The notes beneath the pieces are model-generated. The model was given only the letters and a program-made list of their open reading frames with translations. It had not been told where the DNA came from and ran no database searches. This document shows, piece by piece, positions 46,574 to 55,365 of a stretch of 64,000 bases of DNA. Made by a program: the position numbers and the translations under genes. Source of the DNA: JBCCCJ01 sp039029315. GTDB taxonomy: Bacteria > Bacteroidota > Bacteroidia > J057. Location of the stretch: NCBI GenBank assembly GCA_039029315.1, contig JBCCGK010000053.1, positions 10,506-74,505 on the forward strand, read 5' to 3'. How positions within the stretch are numbered: the stretch's first letter is position 1; each line of letters opens with the position of its first letter.

Positions 46574-47332
46574 ATGCCATCTCACCACCGCAAGCTAGAA
46601 GAAAACAAAAGCCAATCTCTTGCCCCTGTCATCCAACAAAAAGGCACAGGCGGCACTTTTCAGTTTGTTGATAATCGAGCTGAGATGGCTGCACAAAGGA
46701 AGATGCAGGCAGAGATGAATGGGAGTCCGCAGGTGAGGGAGGCGATACAGTTGAAGGCGATGACATCTAATACCACTCATGAGCGTATTCAGATCATTCA
46801 ACATAAAGTCCGAAATCCCCTCAAATTAGATCCTTCTACGAATCCTCAAAATCCAACCCCAGTCCAATTAGCTCGATGGAGATATAAAGGAAAAAAAACA
46901 GATAAAACAAATGATTGGGAATTTATAGATGGAGATAGGAAAGATGTTCCTTCGGCAACTATGAATATATCTGATAAGAGGAGGGATTGGATTTGGGATA
47001 CAATCCAAGAAAATGATGAAGGAGAGCATTGGTTTCCACCAGAGGCTCAAGAGGCAGAAGATGCAGTATCTGAAAGAGCCGATCTGCTTTCAAAAGAAAG
47101 AAGCGGAGGTAGCTCAGGTGGAGGTGTTGTTGGGAACCTAGCAGGATGGCATATCCACTTATTTGGGAGTCAAAGTCATTTAAAACGTGGTAAAGATTTA
47201 GGAACCCGGATAGATTTTCCAGGAACAAAACCTACTCCTGCTAAGGCTCAGGAAATCATCGATGCGCTTACTGGCACATCTGATGATGCCGTGGCCTGTA
47301 GAATTTGGCTTGGAAAATTTCTTGGAGCTTAA
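46574..47332 (+). CDS. protein with eCIS-cargo-type leader and unknown C-terminal domain
   Basis: About 252 residues from the ATG at 46574. The N-terminus contains FQFVDNRAEMAAQRKMQAEM followed by NGSPQVREAIQLKAM. This closely matches the QFVDNRPEAxAQRKLQEMxNNSPQVKQLKA leader seen in Bacteroidota and other phyla on proteins linked to extracellular contractile injection systems, often before eCIS core (DUF4157) or toxin domains. The C-terminal ~150 residues (WEFIDGDRKDVPSATM, then GGGVVGNLAGWHIHLFGSQS) are a compact domain I do not recognise, with a glycine-rich stretch and His pair. No signal peptide. A role as payload is inference from the leader; no eCIS structural genes are nearby. Confidence 0.6.
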   Translation: MPSHHRKLEENKSQSLAPVIQQKGTGGTFQFVDNRAEMAAQRKMQAEMNGSPQVREAIQLKAMTSNTTHERIQIIQHKVRNPLKLDPSTNPQNPTPVQLARWRYKGKKTDKTNDWEFIDGDRKDVPSATMNISDKRRDWIWDTIQENDEGEHWFPPEAQEAEDAVSERADLLSKERSGGSSGGGVVGNLAGWHIHLFGSQSHLKRGKDLGTRIDFPGTKPTPAKAQEIIDALTGTSDDAVACRIWLGKFLGA

Positions 47333-47382
47333 GGCAGAAAGTCAAGCAATCCCAACTCACCAAGGCGACCAAGCTATAAAAC

Positions 47383-47410
47383 AAAAAAGCCTACCCGTCA
47401 GGATAAGCTT
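47383..47410 (-). terminator. intrinsic terminator after tRNA-Arg
   Basis: On the minus strand, arms AAGCTTATCC and GGGTAGGCTT form a 10-bp stem (two G-U pairs) with loop TGAC, followed by a run of T residues. It begins five bases after the tRNA CCA end. Confidence 0.8.
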
Positions 47411-47414
47411 CTTT

Positions 47415-47491
47415 TGGTACACCCGGGAGGACTCGAACCCCCAACCCTCTGATCCGAAGTCAGATATTCTATCCAATTGAACTACGGGTGC
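47415..47491 (-). tRNA. tRNA-Arg (anticodon UCG), CCA encoded
   Basis: 77 bases including the encoded CCA end. Acceptor stem GCACCCG pairs with CGGGTGT (one G-U pair). The anticodon arm has stem TCTGA/TCAGA with loop CTTCGGA, giving anticodon UCG (reads CGA). The T-arm GGGGG-TTCGAGT-CCTCC is complete. A strong terminator follows. No partial duplication of the tRNA end was seen nearby, so there is no evidence that it is used as an integration site here. Confidence 0.93.
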
Positions 47492-47656
47492 ACGTCCAAC
47501 GAATTGAACTTCGTTCGACAAAAATACAAAAGTCGACACAACTAGCAAACACTACTTGGGCTTTTCTTCAAATCCTCTTATTTTCAAGCTTAGCAAACAA
47601 TAGCCTGCCCGTATTCCCACTATTTCCCTGATTCCCCCATAATACCCTCCAACACC

Positions 47657-49246
47657 ATGTCCTACCCCTCCATCTTCAATGACGTCCTCGGCCCGGTCAT
47701 GCGCGGCCCTTCCAGCTCTCATTGTGCGGCTTCTCTTCGGATTGGACGGATCTGTCGGGATCTGATGGGTGGGCAGATCGAGGAGGTTTTGGTGGAATAT
47801 GATCCCAATGGCTCTCTGGCTACCACCCATAAAAGTCAAGGATCGGACATGGGCTTGTTCAGCGGATTGCTGGGATGGGAAGCAGATGATGAACGCTTGC
47901 AGCATTATCAGCAGGGGGTGCTAGATGCAGGCATCGACATTGATATTCAGATCAGGGAGATCGGGGCAACTCATCCCAACACCTATCAACTCACACTCAG
48001 CAATTCGGAAGAAACGCATCAGCTCATTGCTTTGTCTATAGGTGGGGGCATGATTGAGGTCATCGAAATAGATGGGGCGGCGGTGCACATGGCTGGGGAT
48101 TTTTGGGAGACACTGGTCTATGCGAAGAAGGGAAAGGAGCTGGAGACATTTTTGGCCTCCCTGTCCGCTGTGGATGACATCCTCTTTTGCGAAGGAGATC
48201 AGCATTTCTTCCGACTCAAATCCCAAACAGCACTCGCTCCTGTCTTGCTGGAGGAAATTGCCCAATGGCCTCAAGTCGAAGCAATCAAACACATCGCTCC
48301 TGTCTTGCCCATTCTATCCAGAAAGGATCTGGCAGTGCCCTTCATAAGCTGTGCAGAGATGCTGGCCTATAATGAATCCAGACAATTGAAACTTTGGCAA
48401 CTGGCGCTCGCCTATGAAAGCGAGCGTGGCAATATCTCAGAGGAAGAAGTCTGGGAAAAAATGACAGAGCTGGTCGGCATCATGCGAACGTCCATTGAGT
48501 ACGGGCTCCTGGGCACCCAATACAAAGACCGCATCCTCGGACCTCAATCTCTGGGCTTTCAGGAAAAAATGACTGACAATGGCCTGATCCGTAATCAGGT
48601 GCTCAATCAAATCATCCTCTATGTGAGTGCCATGATGGAAGTCAAAAGCGCCATGGGGGTGATCGTTGCAGCTCCAACTGCAGGTGCCTGCGGTGCTTTG
48701 CCGGGAGCGATTCTGGGCGCAGCCTCCGCGATGAATCTGTCCGAGGAAGCCAGCATTAAAGCCATGCTCGCCGCTGGCATGATAGGCGTCTTCATCTCCG
48801 CGCATGCGACCTTTGCCGCCGAAGTGGGCGGCTGTCAGGCAGAAACCGGATCTGGAGGTGGCATGGCAGCAGCTGGCATCGTCGAATTGGCTGGTGGCTC
48901 CCTCGAGCAAGCCCTGGCCGCCGCTTCCATGGCACTTCAGAATTCCCTTGGCGTCATTTGTGATCCTGTAGCAAACCGCGTAGAAGCTCCTTGTTTGGGG
49001 CGCAATGTCATGGCAGCCTCCAATGCCCTCTCTTGTGCCAATATGGCCCTGGCAGCCTACGATCCCTTGATTCCACTCGATCAGGTCATCGACACCATGA
49101 ATGAGGTCGGCGAACGAATGGCCCACGAACTCAGGTGCACCAGCCTCGGTGGCCTCTCGATTACCCCTGCCTCCAAAGCAATCGAAGCAAGATTGGCAGA
49201 TCAGGAACATCTGCAAGAGACAGCCAGAAAGTTCAAGATTTGCTGA
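47657..49246 (+). CDS. sdaA: L-serine ammonia-lyase, iron-sulfur dependent, single chain
   Basis: 529 residues converting L-serine to pyruvate and ammonia using a catalytic [4Fe-4S] cluster. The N-terminal ~170 residues form the beta domain (VLGPVMRGPSSSHCAASLRI). The C-terminal catalytic domain shows APTAGACGALPGAILGAAS, AETGSGGGMAAAGIVELAGG, and the cysteine-bearing VICDPVANRVEAPCLGRNV and HELRCTSLGGLSITP. The cluster cysteines (in GACGA, CDPV, APCLG and the C-terminal LRC) are all present. A glycine-rich loop supports the family. It is longer than E. coli SdaA by an N-terminal insert, as in many Bacteroidota homologues. It stands alone downstream of the tRNA. Confidence 0.92.
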   Translation: MSYPSIFNDVLGPVMRGPSSSHCAASLRIGRICRDLMGGQIEEVLVEYDPNGSLATTHKSQGSDMGLFSGLLGWEADDERLQHYQQGVLDAGIDIDIQIREIGATHPNTYQLTLSNSEETHQLIALSIGGGMIEVIEIDGAAVHMAGDFWETLVYAKKGKELETFLASLSAVDDILFCEGDQHFFRLKSQTALAPVLLEEIAQWPQVEAIKHIAPVLPILSRKDLAVPFISCAEMLAYNESRQLKLWQLALAYESERGNISEEEVWEKMTELVGIMRTSIEYGLLGTQYKDRILGPQSLGFQEKMTDNGLIRNQVLNQIILYVSAMMEVKSAMGVIVAAPTAGACGALPGAILGAASAMNLSEEASIKAMLAAGMIGVFISAHATFAAEVGGCQAETGSGGGMAAAGIVELAGGSLEQALAAASMALQNSLGVICDPVANRVEAPCLGRNVMAASNALSCANMALAAYDPLIPLDQVIDTMNEVGERMAHELRCTSLGGLSITPASKAIEARLADQEHLQETARKFKIC

Positions 49247-49397
49247 GAGATGTATCCGCATTGAGATTGGCTAGATTCCAGCTCTTATGCCTCGAACCCT
49301 TCACAAAGCAAAACAGTCTCCGAGAGGAATCCATGCCACTGGCAGGAGTATTCGATCTGACATGTTTGAAAAAAAACGAATGTTCAGGGATCGAGAA

Positions 49398-51257
49398 TCA
49401 ATCCAGGGCAAATTCTTCTTGCCAGTTGTCTGTGGCCTCGGAGGGCTTCTGTGCCCGCTTGTCAAACAAACAATTTCCCATCACCAAATAGTCCATCTCT
49501 GTCCGCATAAAGCAGCGAAACGCATCTTCGGGGGTACACACGATGGGTTCCCCTCTGACATTGAAACTGGTATTCACCACCAAACTATAGCCCGTCAATG
49601 CTTTGAATGCCTGAATTAGCTGCCAATACCTGGGATTGTAGACCCCATTCACTGTCTGGATTCTGGCTGAATAATCGATATGTGTGATGGCGGGAATATC
49701 TGATCGCTGGTGATACAGACGTTCTTTCAACGGTAGTTGGTGATAATTATCTGGCTCTGGATTCCAGCGATGGGGTTGTACGGGTTTGACCAGAAGCATA
49801 TAAGGAGATTCTCGATCCAGCTCAAAGTAGGTGGGTGCATCTTCCGCGAGCACTGATGGTGCAAATGGACGAAAACTTTCCCTGTACTTGATCTTGAGGT
49901 TCATTTTTCGCTGCATCTCGGCACTGCGGGCATCTCCCAGAATGCTGCGTGCCCCCAAAGCTCTGGGGCCATACTCCATTCTCCCCTGAAACCAGCCAAC
50001 GACCTTTTCATCCGCCAACTTCTGCGCCGTCACCTGAGCCAATTCCTCAAAGTCCGCATATCGGCTAACCGGCGCATCGAATTTTCGGATGGTTTTCTCA
50101 ATCTCTTTGTCGCTGTACGCTGGTCCAAGCAACGATCCTTGCATGGCATCTTTGCCCACTGTGATCCTGCGTGGCTGCTCTTTCCAGATATGCCAACTGG
50201 CATAGGCCGCACCCAAAGCTCCTCCAGCATCCCCTGCTGCTGGTTGAATCCAAATATCTTCAAACAAATCAGCGTCCAACAACTTGCCATTGGCGACACA
50301 ATTCAGCGCGACGCCCCCGGCCATCACCAACTGTTTTGCACCTGTCAGTTGTTGAGCTGTGGTCGCCAATTTGAGGACGATCTCTTCCGTCACCTGCTGA
50401 ATGGCAAGAGCCATGTCCATATAGACTTGCGACAGTTCCGTTTCTGCCTCTCTTCGGGGAAATCCGAACAATTTCTCCCACTTCTCATCCACCGTCATTC
50501 TCAGACCCGTAGCATAATTGAAGTAGGACATGTTCAGCAACATAGATCCATCTTCCCGAACATCAATCAACTCTCGATAGATGCTGTCCTTGATCTGCTG
50601 AAGCCGCTCTGAATCCGGATTACCATAGGGAGCCAGCCCCATGAGTTTGTATTCTCCGCTATTGACCTTGAATCCTGTATAGTAGGTAAATGCGGAATAG
50701 AGCAAGCCCAGGGAATGCGGAAAATGCAATTCTTTCAACACCTGAATCTCATTCCCTTCTCCATATCCGATAGAGGTGGTTGCCCATTCCCCTACCCCAT
50801 CCAGGGTCAAAATGGCAGCTTTTTCGAAAGGAGATGGATAAAAAGCACTCGCCGCATGAGAAAGATGGTGTTCAGGAAAGTGCAAAGGCAGCTTGTTTGC
50901 TCCAAATTTTGCCAGTTCTTCCCGCAGCATCTTTTTCATGAATAACTTCTCCTTGATCCAGACAGGCATCGCGGAGAGGAAACTCCTCAATCCCTTTGGC
51001 ACATAGGCATGATAGGTTACTAGTAGCCGTTCAAACTTCAGATATGGCTTGTCATAAAAGGCAACAGCTGTCAGATCTTCCATTCCCAATCCAGCTTCTT
51101 CCAACACATAGGCCACAGCTTGATGTGGAAAGGAATAATCATGTTTTTTCCTACTAAACCGCTCTTCCTGAGCTGCAGCAATGATGTCTCCATCCACCAA
51201 TATGGCAGCAGCACTGTCATGATAAAAAGCTGAAATCCCTAAAATGGCTTCTGGCAT
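49398..51257 (-). CDS. carbamoyltransferase, NodU/CmcH/TobZ family
   Basis: About 619 residues from the ATG at 51257. The N-terminal Kae1/YrdC-like ASKHA fold is visible: ILGISAFYHDSAAAILVDGD, with PEHHLSHAASAFYPSPF supplying the metal/adenylate His residues, and ILTLDGVGEWATTS as phosphate loop. The C-terminal ~190 residues are the carbamoyltransferase domain (WFQGRMEYGPRALGARSILG, VNTSFNVRGEPIVCTPEDAF). The family uses carbamoyl phosphate and ATP to O-carbamoylate sugars or small molecules. It forms an operon with the DUF5989 and SxtJ-like genes upstream. The substrate is unknown; a cell-surface glycan or lipid is a reasonable guess given the membrane partners. Confidence 0.92.
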   Translation of the reverse strand: MPEAILGISAFYHDSAAAILVDGDIIAAAQEERFSRKKHDYSFPHQAVAYVLEEAGLGMEDLTAVAFYDKPYLKFERLLVTYHAYVPKGLRSFLSAMPVWIKEKLFMKKMLREELAKFGANKLPLHFPEHHLSHAASAFYPSPFEKAAILTLDGVGEWATTSIGYGEGNEIQVLKELHFPHSLGLLYSAFTYYTGFKVNSGEYKLMGLAPYGNPDSERLQQIKDSIYRELIDVREDGSMLLNMSYFNYATGLRMTVDEKWEKLFGFPRREAETELSQVYMDMALAIQQVTEEIVLKLATTAQQLTGAKQLVMAGGVALNCVANGKLLDADLFEDIWIQPAAGDAGGALGAAYASWHIWKEQPRRITVGKDAMQGSLLGPAYSDKEIEKTIRKFDAPVSRYADFEELAQVTAQKLADEKVVGWFQGRMEYGPRALGARSILGDARSAEMQRKMNLKIKYRESFRPFAPSVLAEDAPTYFELDRESPYMLLVKPVQPHRWNPEPDNYHQLPLKERLYHQRSDIPAITHIDYSARIQTVNGVYNPRYWQLIQAFKALTGYSLVVNTSFNVRGEPIVCTPEDAFRCFMRTEMDYLVMGNCLFDKRAQKPSEATDNWQEEFALD

Positions 51258-51339
51258 ACCGTTCTCAATTAACAAGGGGCAAAAAAATCAAATAGCAAGG
51301 CTCAGATGAACCCGGATATTTTTTCTTGCAAATCCTCTT

Positions 51340-51489
51340 CTAAAATAAGGTGTAGATGAATGGTGCGATCGCTGAGCCACTTGAAAAGACAATGACCACG
51401 CCAAGTAATAGCAACACCAGAATCAATGGCAACAGCCAAAACTTTTTTCTATGTTTCAAAAATTCCCAGAGGTCAGTGATGAATTCCAT
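51340..51489 (-). CDS. DUF5989 family small membrane protein (49 residues)
   Basis: 49 residues, easily missed because of its size. It reads MEFITDLWEFLKHRKKFWLL followed by PLILVLLLLGVVIVFSSGSA and the closing IAPFIYTLF, the characteristic start and end of DUF5989 proteins. There is one membrane helix (~residues 18-36) with a short basic cytoplasmic start. In many phyla this gene sits between a carbamoyltransferase and an SxtJ-like gene, as here (82 bases before the carbamoyltransferase, 62 after the SxtJ-like gene). A partner or anchor function is inferred from that conserved context. Confidence 0.85.
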   Translation of the reverse strand: MEFITDLWEFLKHRKKFWLLPLILVLLLLGVVIVFSSGSAIAPFIYTLF

Positions 51490-51551
51490 GTGGTCAGAGT
51501 AATTGAGAGGTGATTAGGTGAAGAATTGTAGATGAAACTAGATATGATGCC

Positions 51552-51956
51552 CTAAAATGGCTTGTCAATATCTTTGGGACCAAAGGTATAATTTCTCTCG
51601 ATCATAACAGAATCCCGTCCCTTGCCAAATGATTTGAGGTTCATCGGATCTTTGCCCATCATCTTGCGCATAAGTCCTACCGGGAGCACAATCAGAATAA
51701 AAACAAGGGTGAGAATGACCTTCGACATGACGGTTCCAAGCACATTGGACAGACCATACCACAGGATAGAGAGTGGGTAAAAAGCTTTGGGCACGATCAT
51801 GTCCAGAATCAGAACAGGGATGGCAAGCTTGTAGAAAAGGACTTCCTGCGTAAAAAATCCGACCAGCAATAGGATCAGCACCATAGCCATGCCTGTATCC
51901 TTGTTTTGTGAGGAGGTGAAATGGGTTGAAAATAGTTGTTTATCGTCTCTTAGCAT
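51552..51956 (-). CDS. SxtJ-like membrane protein
   Basis: 134 residues with about three hydrophobic segments (AMVLILLLVGFF, AIPVLILDMIVP, KVILTLVFILIVLPVGLMRK) and a basic tail containing RKMMGKDPMNLKSF. The pattern of TQEVLFYKLAIPVLILDMIV and PLSILWYGLSNVLGTVMSKV matches the SxtJ family, named from the saxitoxin cluster and found next to carbamoyltransferases in many bacteria that make no saxitoxin. First gene of the three-gene carbamoyltransferase operon. Biochemical role unknown. Confidence 0.82.
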   Translation of the reverse strand: MLRDDKQLFSTHFTSSQNKDTGMAMVLILLLVGFFTQEVLFYKLAIPVLILDMIVPKAFYPLSILWYGLSNVLGTVMSKVILTLVFILIVLPVGLMRKMMGKDPMNLKSFGKGRDSVMIERNYTFGPKDIDKPF

Positions 51957-52212
51957 GCCGAGAAGTTGTTATTTTTTCGGACACCTAAGTAACAAAGAAA
52001 AGTCCGATTTATCTGAACTCTGCTTAGAGACTGTTTTGAGATCCGTGCTGAGAATGTTTATGGTGTATTTTTTTCTCAGACAAGGCTCTTTTTTGTTCTC
52101 ATAGTGGTGCTATGAGATGAAAAAAAGCTGAAGGATGGGGAAATAAGATTCAGAAGAAAATAAGTGATAGCTTGCGAAACCCTCTACCATGCACTTTTTC
52201 CTCATCTCCTTT

Positions 52213-53427
52213 CTAGGAAAATGCCAGGGGGCGATATTTTTGAATTCCCCAATCTTGCACCTTGTCCCACTCATTGAATGGAGACTGATCGGAAATCACG
52301 ATATGACTCGGCCGATCCTGCGGAGAGAGGTATTGCTCGAACCAAAGCTGCAAATAGGTCCTAAGAGAAGCACTGGGTTCTTCCTGTGGACGTGGAATGA
52401 CCCAACACTTCAAGCCGACTCCTTCTTCGGTCTTCATTTTTCTGATCCAGCAAGATTGTACCTGTGGCAGGTTTTCGATTCTCTCAGCAATCTGCTGCGG
52501 AAAAATCAGATATCCATCCATGTCGATGGCCTGATCACGGCGGCCATTGACTCGAAAGTGCCTGGTCGATTCCCAACTGAGGTACTCCGGAGGAAGCACT
52601 GCCGGAGAGACACTACGGTCTGGATACATCCGGTGCAACTGTGAACGAATATGTGGACTGTGTCGCCAATAGGGAAATAACTCAAATGGCTCCTCTATCA
52701 ATCTTCGGTACCCAAGTCCTCCACTTTCTGCTGAACCATAGATTTCCAGCATGGGAAATCCTTGTTTCTGAAGGCGAAGTGCTGTATTGACGGCCAGGGG
52801 AGCTGTAGCGCTGATCCCCAAACACCTTTTGGGCAGGGCCAATTCTGCATTGGCTAATTCCGTCCACCAATCGGGATAGGCAATGAGGGTATCTCCTTCC
52901 CTCAATTCGGTGAACAATCCTATCATAGACTGATTTTGGGCATCCAAGACCTCAATATTCATGGAATCGGGCAATAATACCCCGAATACATAGCCATACA
53001 GATGATTGTGAGGCAGCAGACTAACGATCCTTTGAGTCGGACGGATCAGGTTTTGTAGAAATTCCACCTCCTGCTGTAAGGCCACTTTGCGATGTGAACA
53101 GGCCGAGGGAATTCCAGAGGTAGGCGAACTCCAAAAGGTCATCGGAAGATCAGGTTCACAAGCGGCCTGCATGAGAACATTGATCCATTCTCCCCAGAAC
53201 ACATATTGCGGCAGAAAGTAGGAAATATCCCGATCTAACAAATGAAACATCTGTTGCAAATAGTCGGACAACAGAATTTGTTCTTTTGTGCTTAGGCCTA
53301 GATCTTGTTCCCAATGTGCATCTTCGGCTATCTCGCTTGCCATCTCAATGTGTGGCAACAACTGTCGCATCCAAGTCCGAACAATTCGCTCGATATGGAG
53401 TCTTGAAATACTAGCGGAATGTTTCAT
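52213..53427 (-). CDS. AMP-dependent ligase-like protein with ACP-like N-terminal segment
   Basis: 404 residues. Residues ~10-70 are helical and resemble an acyl carrier protein (EDAHWEQDLGLSTKEQILLS, then YLQQMF), but the phosphopantetheine-bearing DSL triad is replaced by STK, so carrier function is doubtful. The rest follows the adenylate-forming fold: a degenerate P-loop (FWSSPTSGIPSACSHRK), the YGSAESGGLGYR motif for the usual YGxTE, and the hinge region VNGRRDQAIDMDGYLIFPQQ. The C-terminal catalytic Lys position is occupied by WDKVQDWGIQK. It is shorter than typical ligases, like the acyl/aryl-CoA ligase-type proteins of pigment clusters. Substrate unknown; activity may be altered. Confidence 0.65.
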   Translation of the reverse strand: MKHSASISRLHIERIVRTWMRQLLPHIEMASEIAEDAHWEQDLGLSTKEQILLSDYLQQMFHLLDRDISYFLPQYVFWGEWINVLMQAACEPDLPMTFWSSPTSGIPSACSHRKVALQQEVEFLQNLIRPTQRIVSLLPHNHLYGYVFGVLLPDSMNIEVLDAQNQSMIGLFTELREGDTLIAYPDWWTELANAELALPKRCLGISATAPLAVNTALRLQKQGFPMLEIYGSAESGGLGYRRLIEEPFELFPYWRHSPHIRSQLHRMYPDRSVSPAVLPPEYLSWESTRHFRVNGRRDQAIDMDGYLIFPQQIAERIENLPQVQSCWIRKMKTEEGVGLKCWVIPRPQEEPSASLRTYLQLWFEQYLSPQDRPSHIVISDQSPFNEWDKVQDWGIQKYRPLAFS

Positions 53428-53639
53428 GTGACCAGCGATAAAAAGATGAACATAGCCACACCAAATCTTTCATGATTCTCAGCACTATTTTGCACAGAGT
53501 TCTTGCGCAAGCAGGCTGGATGAAGCATCAAAAGCTGTTCAGAAGGACTCCAACATAGCGTTGTAGAGTTGGTTGGATCAACATGAGGAGAGAGCAAGGA
53601 AAGGACCGGATCGTCCGTACAAGTAAAGGTTTCAGGCAT
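53424..53639 (-). CDS. possible small protein translationally coupled to the ligase-like gene
   Basis: 71 residues whose stop overlaps the ligase start as ATGA, an arrangement that favours real coupling. The sequence has no signal peptide, motif or family that I recognise (VLSLLSPHVDPTNSTTLCW, then a C-terminal hydrophobic tail FGVAMFIFLSLVT). It may be the fragment of a former upstream gene or chance. Confidence 0.25.
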   Translation of the reverse strand: MPETFTCTDDPVLSLLSPHVDPTNSTTLCWSPSEQLLMLHPACLRKNSVQNSAENHERFGVAMFIFLSLVT

Positions 53640-53833
53640 AAAATGGGTCTATGATCGAAATTACCTATTTCAAATAATTCACACACAGAAATATCAACCA
53701 CAACCTTACATCTCCTCCTAGAGGATTTGTTTTGATTTGATCAGCAATCCTACATGCGGCAAGATTCTGATGGCAATGGCTTGCCCCCTATACCGAAAGT
53801 TGCATTTTTGAGAAAAAAATAGAAGTTTGAATC

Positions 53834-55261
53834 ATGGCAAACTTTCTCTCTCTACTCCTGTTTCTCAGTACCTTATTGCTGGGATGTCACAGCAACAAAC
53901 GCCCATCTAGCCCTCCGAATATCGTCTTCATTCTGGTCGATGATCTGGGTTGGACAGATCTGTCCTGTTATGGAAGCAGCTTCTATTTGACCCCTCAATT
54001 GGACCGATTTGCCAAAGAGGGGATGCGCTTCACCAATGCCTATGCCTCCTGCCCGGTTTGTTCTCCTACCCGCGCTTCCATCATGACAGGCAAGTATCCA
54101 ACTCGGCTCAATATCACGGACTGGATTCCAGGACACGATCCCGACAATCGAAGACTATTGGGACCGCAAGATCTCAATGAGCTGCCATTGTCAGAGCTTA
54201 CCTTGGCAGAAGCCTTTGCAGAACAAGGGTATACAACTTTTTTTGCGGGCAAATGGCATCTGGGAAGCGAAGGCTTTTACCCGGAGGACCAAGGATTTGA
54301 CATCAACAAAGGCGGCCATCATAAGGGTTCCCCTCCAGGCGGATACTATTCTCCCTACAAAAACCCTCGCCTGAGCAATGGCCCGGAAGGCGAGTATTTG
54401 CCCGACCGCCTGACAGATGAATCGATTGCTTTCATTCGAGCCAATCAGGATGAGCCTTTCTTCCTGTTTCTCTCTTATTATACCGTTCACACTCCCATTC
54501 AGCCCAGCAAACGACATCTGGAACGCTTTCAGAAAAGAGCAGATGAATCTTTTCCTCCCCATGAGATCCAACGAGTGAAGGAACATGATGGCATGACCCG
54601 AACGAATCAGATTCATCCGGAATATGCGTCTATGGTCTATGCAATGGATGAAAATGTAGGACGCCTTCTGACCACACTAAAGGAAACCGGATTAGCCGAA
54701 AATACCATCATCGTGTTCACCTCTGATAATGGTGGACTGAGTACTTTTCCAGAAAAAAGACTGGCCCCAACCAGTGTTCTTCCTCTTCGAGGTGGCAAAG
54801 GATGGTGCTATGAAGGAGGAATCAGAGTGCCCCTGATCATCAAGGCGCCAGGGATCACGCAGGCAGGTTCTGAAAGTGAGGTTCCGGTGATCAGCACAGA
54901 TTTTTATCCGACCTTATTGGATCTGGCAGGTTTGGGAGAAAAACCTGAGCAACATCAGGATGGCCTGAACCTTCGCTCTGTCCTCAGGGGCAAAACGGAA
55001 CTGGACCGGGAAGCCCTCTATTGGCATTACCCTCACTATCACGGCAGTACCTGGACACCGGGAGCAGCGATTCGAATGGGCAAGTGGAAGTTGATCACCT
55101 GGTATGATTGGGAGAAAACAGAACTGTACAATCTAGATCAGGATCTGGGAGAACGCAACAATCTGGCTGATCAATATCCTGAGAAAGTAGCCGAATTGTC
55201 CCAAAAACTAGCTGACTGGCAAGCGGAAACCTCTGCGCAATTCCCTACGATTCGAGAATAA
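53834..55261 (+). CDS. lipoprotein arylsulfatase, S1 family
   Basis: 475 residues. Lipobox LLLGC (Cys18). The metal-binding pair is in VFILVDDLGWTDLSCYG, and the formylglycine motif C-x-P-x-R is in CPVCSPTRASIMTGKYPTRL (Cys76, to be converted to formylglycine). GKWHLG and the VFTSDNGG strand are intact, as in active S1 arylsulfatases. The family includes enzymes removing sulfate from algal and animal glycans. It is followed 104 bases later by an FAD-dependent oxidoreductase in the same direction. No SusC/D pair is nearby, so the glycan target is unknown. Confidence 0.92.
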   Translation: MANFLSLLLFLSTLLLGCHSNKRPSSPPNIVFILVDDLGWTDLSCYGSSFYLTPQLDRFAKEGMRFTNAYASCPVCSPTRASIMTGKYPTRLNITDWIPGHDPDNRRLLGPQDLNELPLSELTLAEAFAEQGYTTFFAGKWHLGSEGFYPEDQGFDINKGGHHKGSPPGGYYSPYKNPRLSNGPEGEYLPDRLTDESIAFIRANQDEPFFLFLSYYTVHTPIQPSKRHLERFQKRADESFPPHEIQRVKEHDGMTRTNQIHPEYASMVYAMDENVGRLLTTLKETGLAENTIIVFTSDNGGLSTFPEKRLAPTSVLPLRGGKGWCYEGGIRVPLIIKAPGITQAGSESEVPVISTDFYPTLLDLAGLGEKPEQHQDGLNLRSVLRGKTELDREALYWHYPHYHGSTWTPGAAIRMGKWKLITWYDWEKTELYNLDQDLGERNNLADQYPEKVAELSQKLADWQAETSAQFPTIRE

Positions 55262-55365
55262 TCCCACTTAAGGCTTATTTCATCTTCGACCTCGTCAGAC
55301 ATTGTCTAGCGTGCAAGTCCAAGCTTCTAATTTCCCCAATCTTTCACTCTCAAGCTCCTCATTCG

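Noticed and set aside
47415..47491. tRNA-Arg as an integrated element's attachment site
   Set aside because: No repeat of the tRNA 3' end and no integrase in the flanking sequence.
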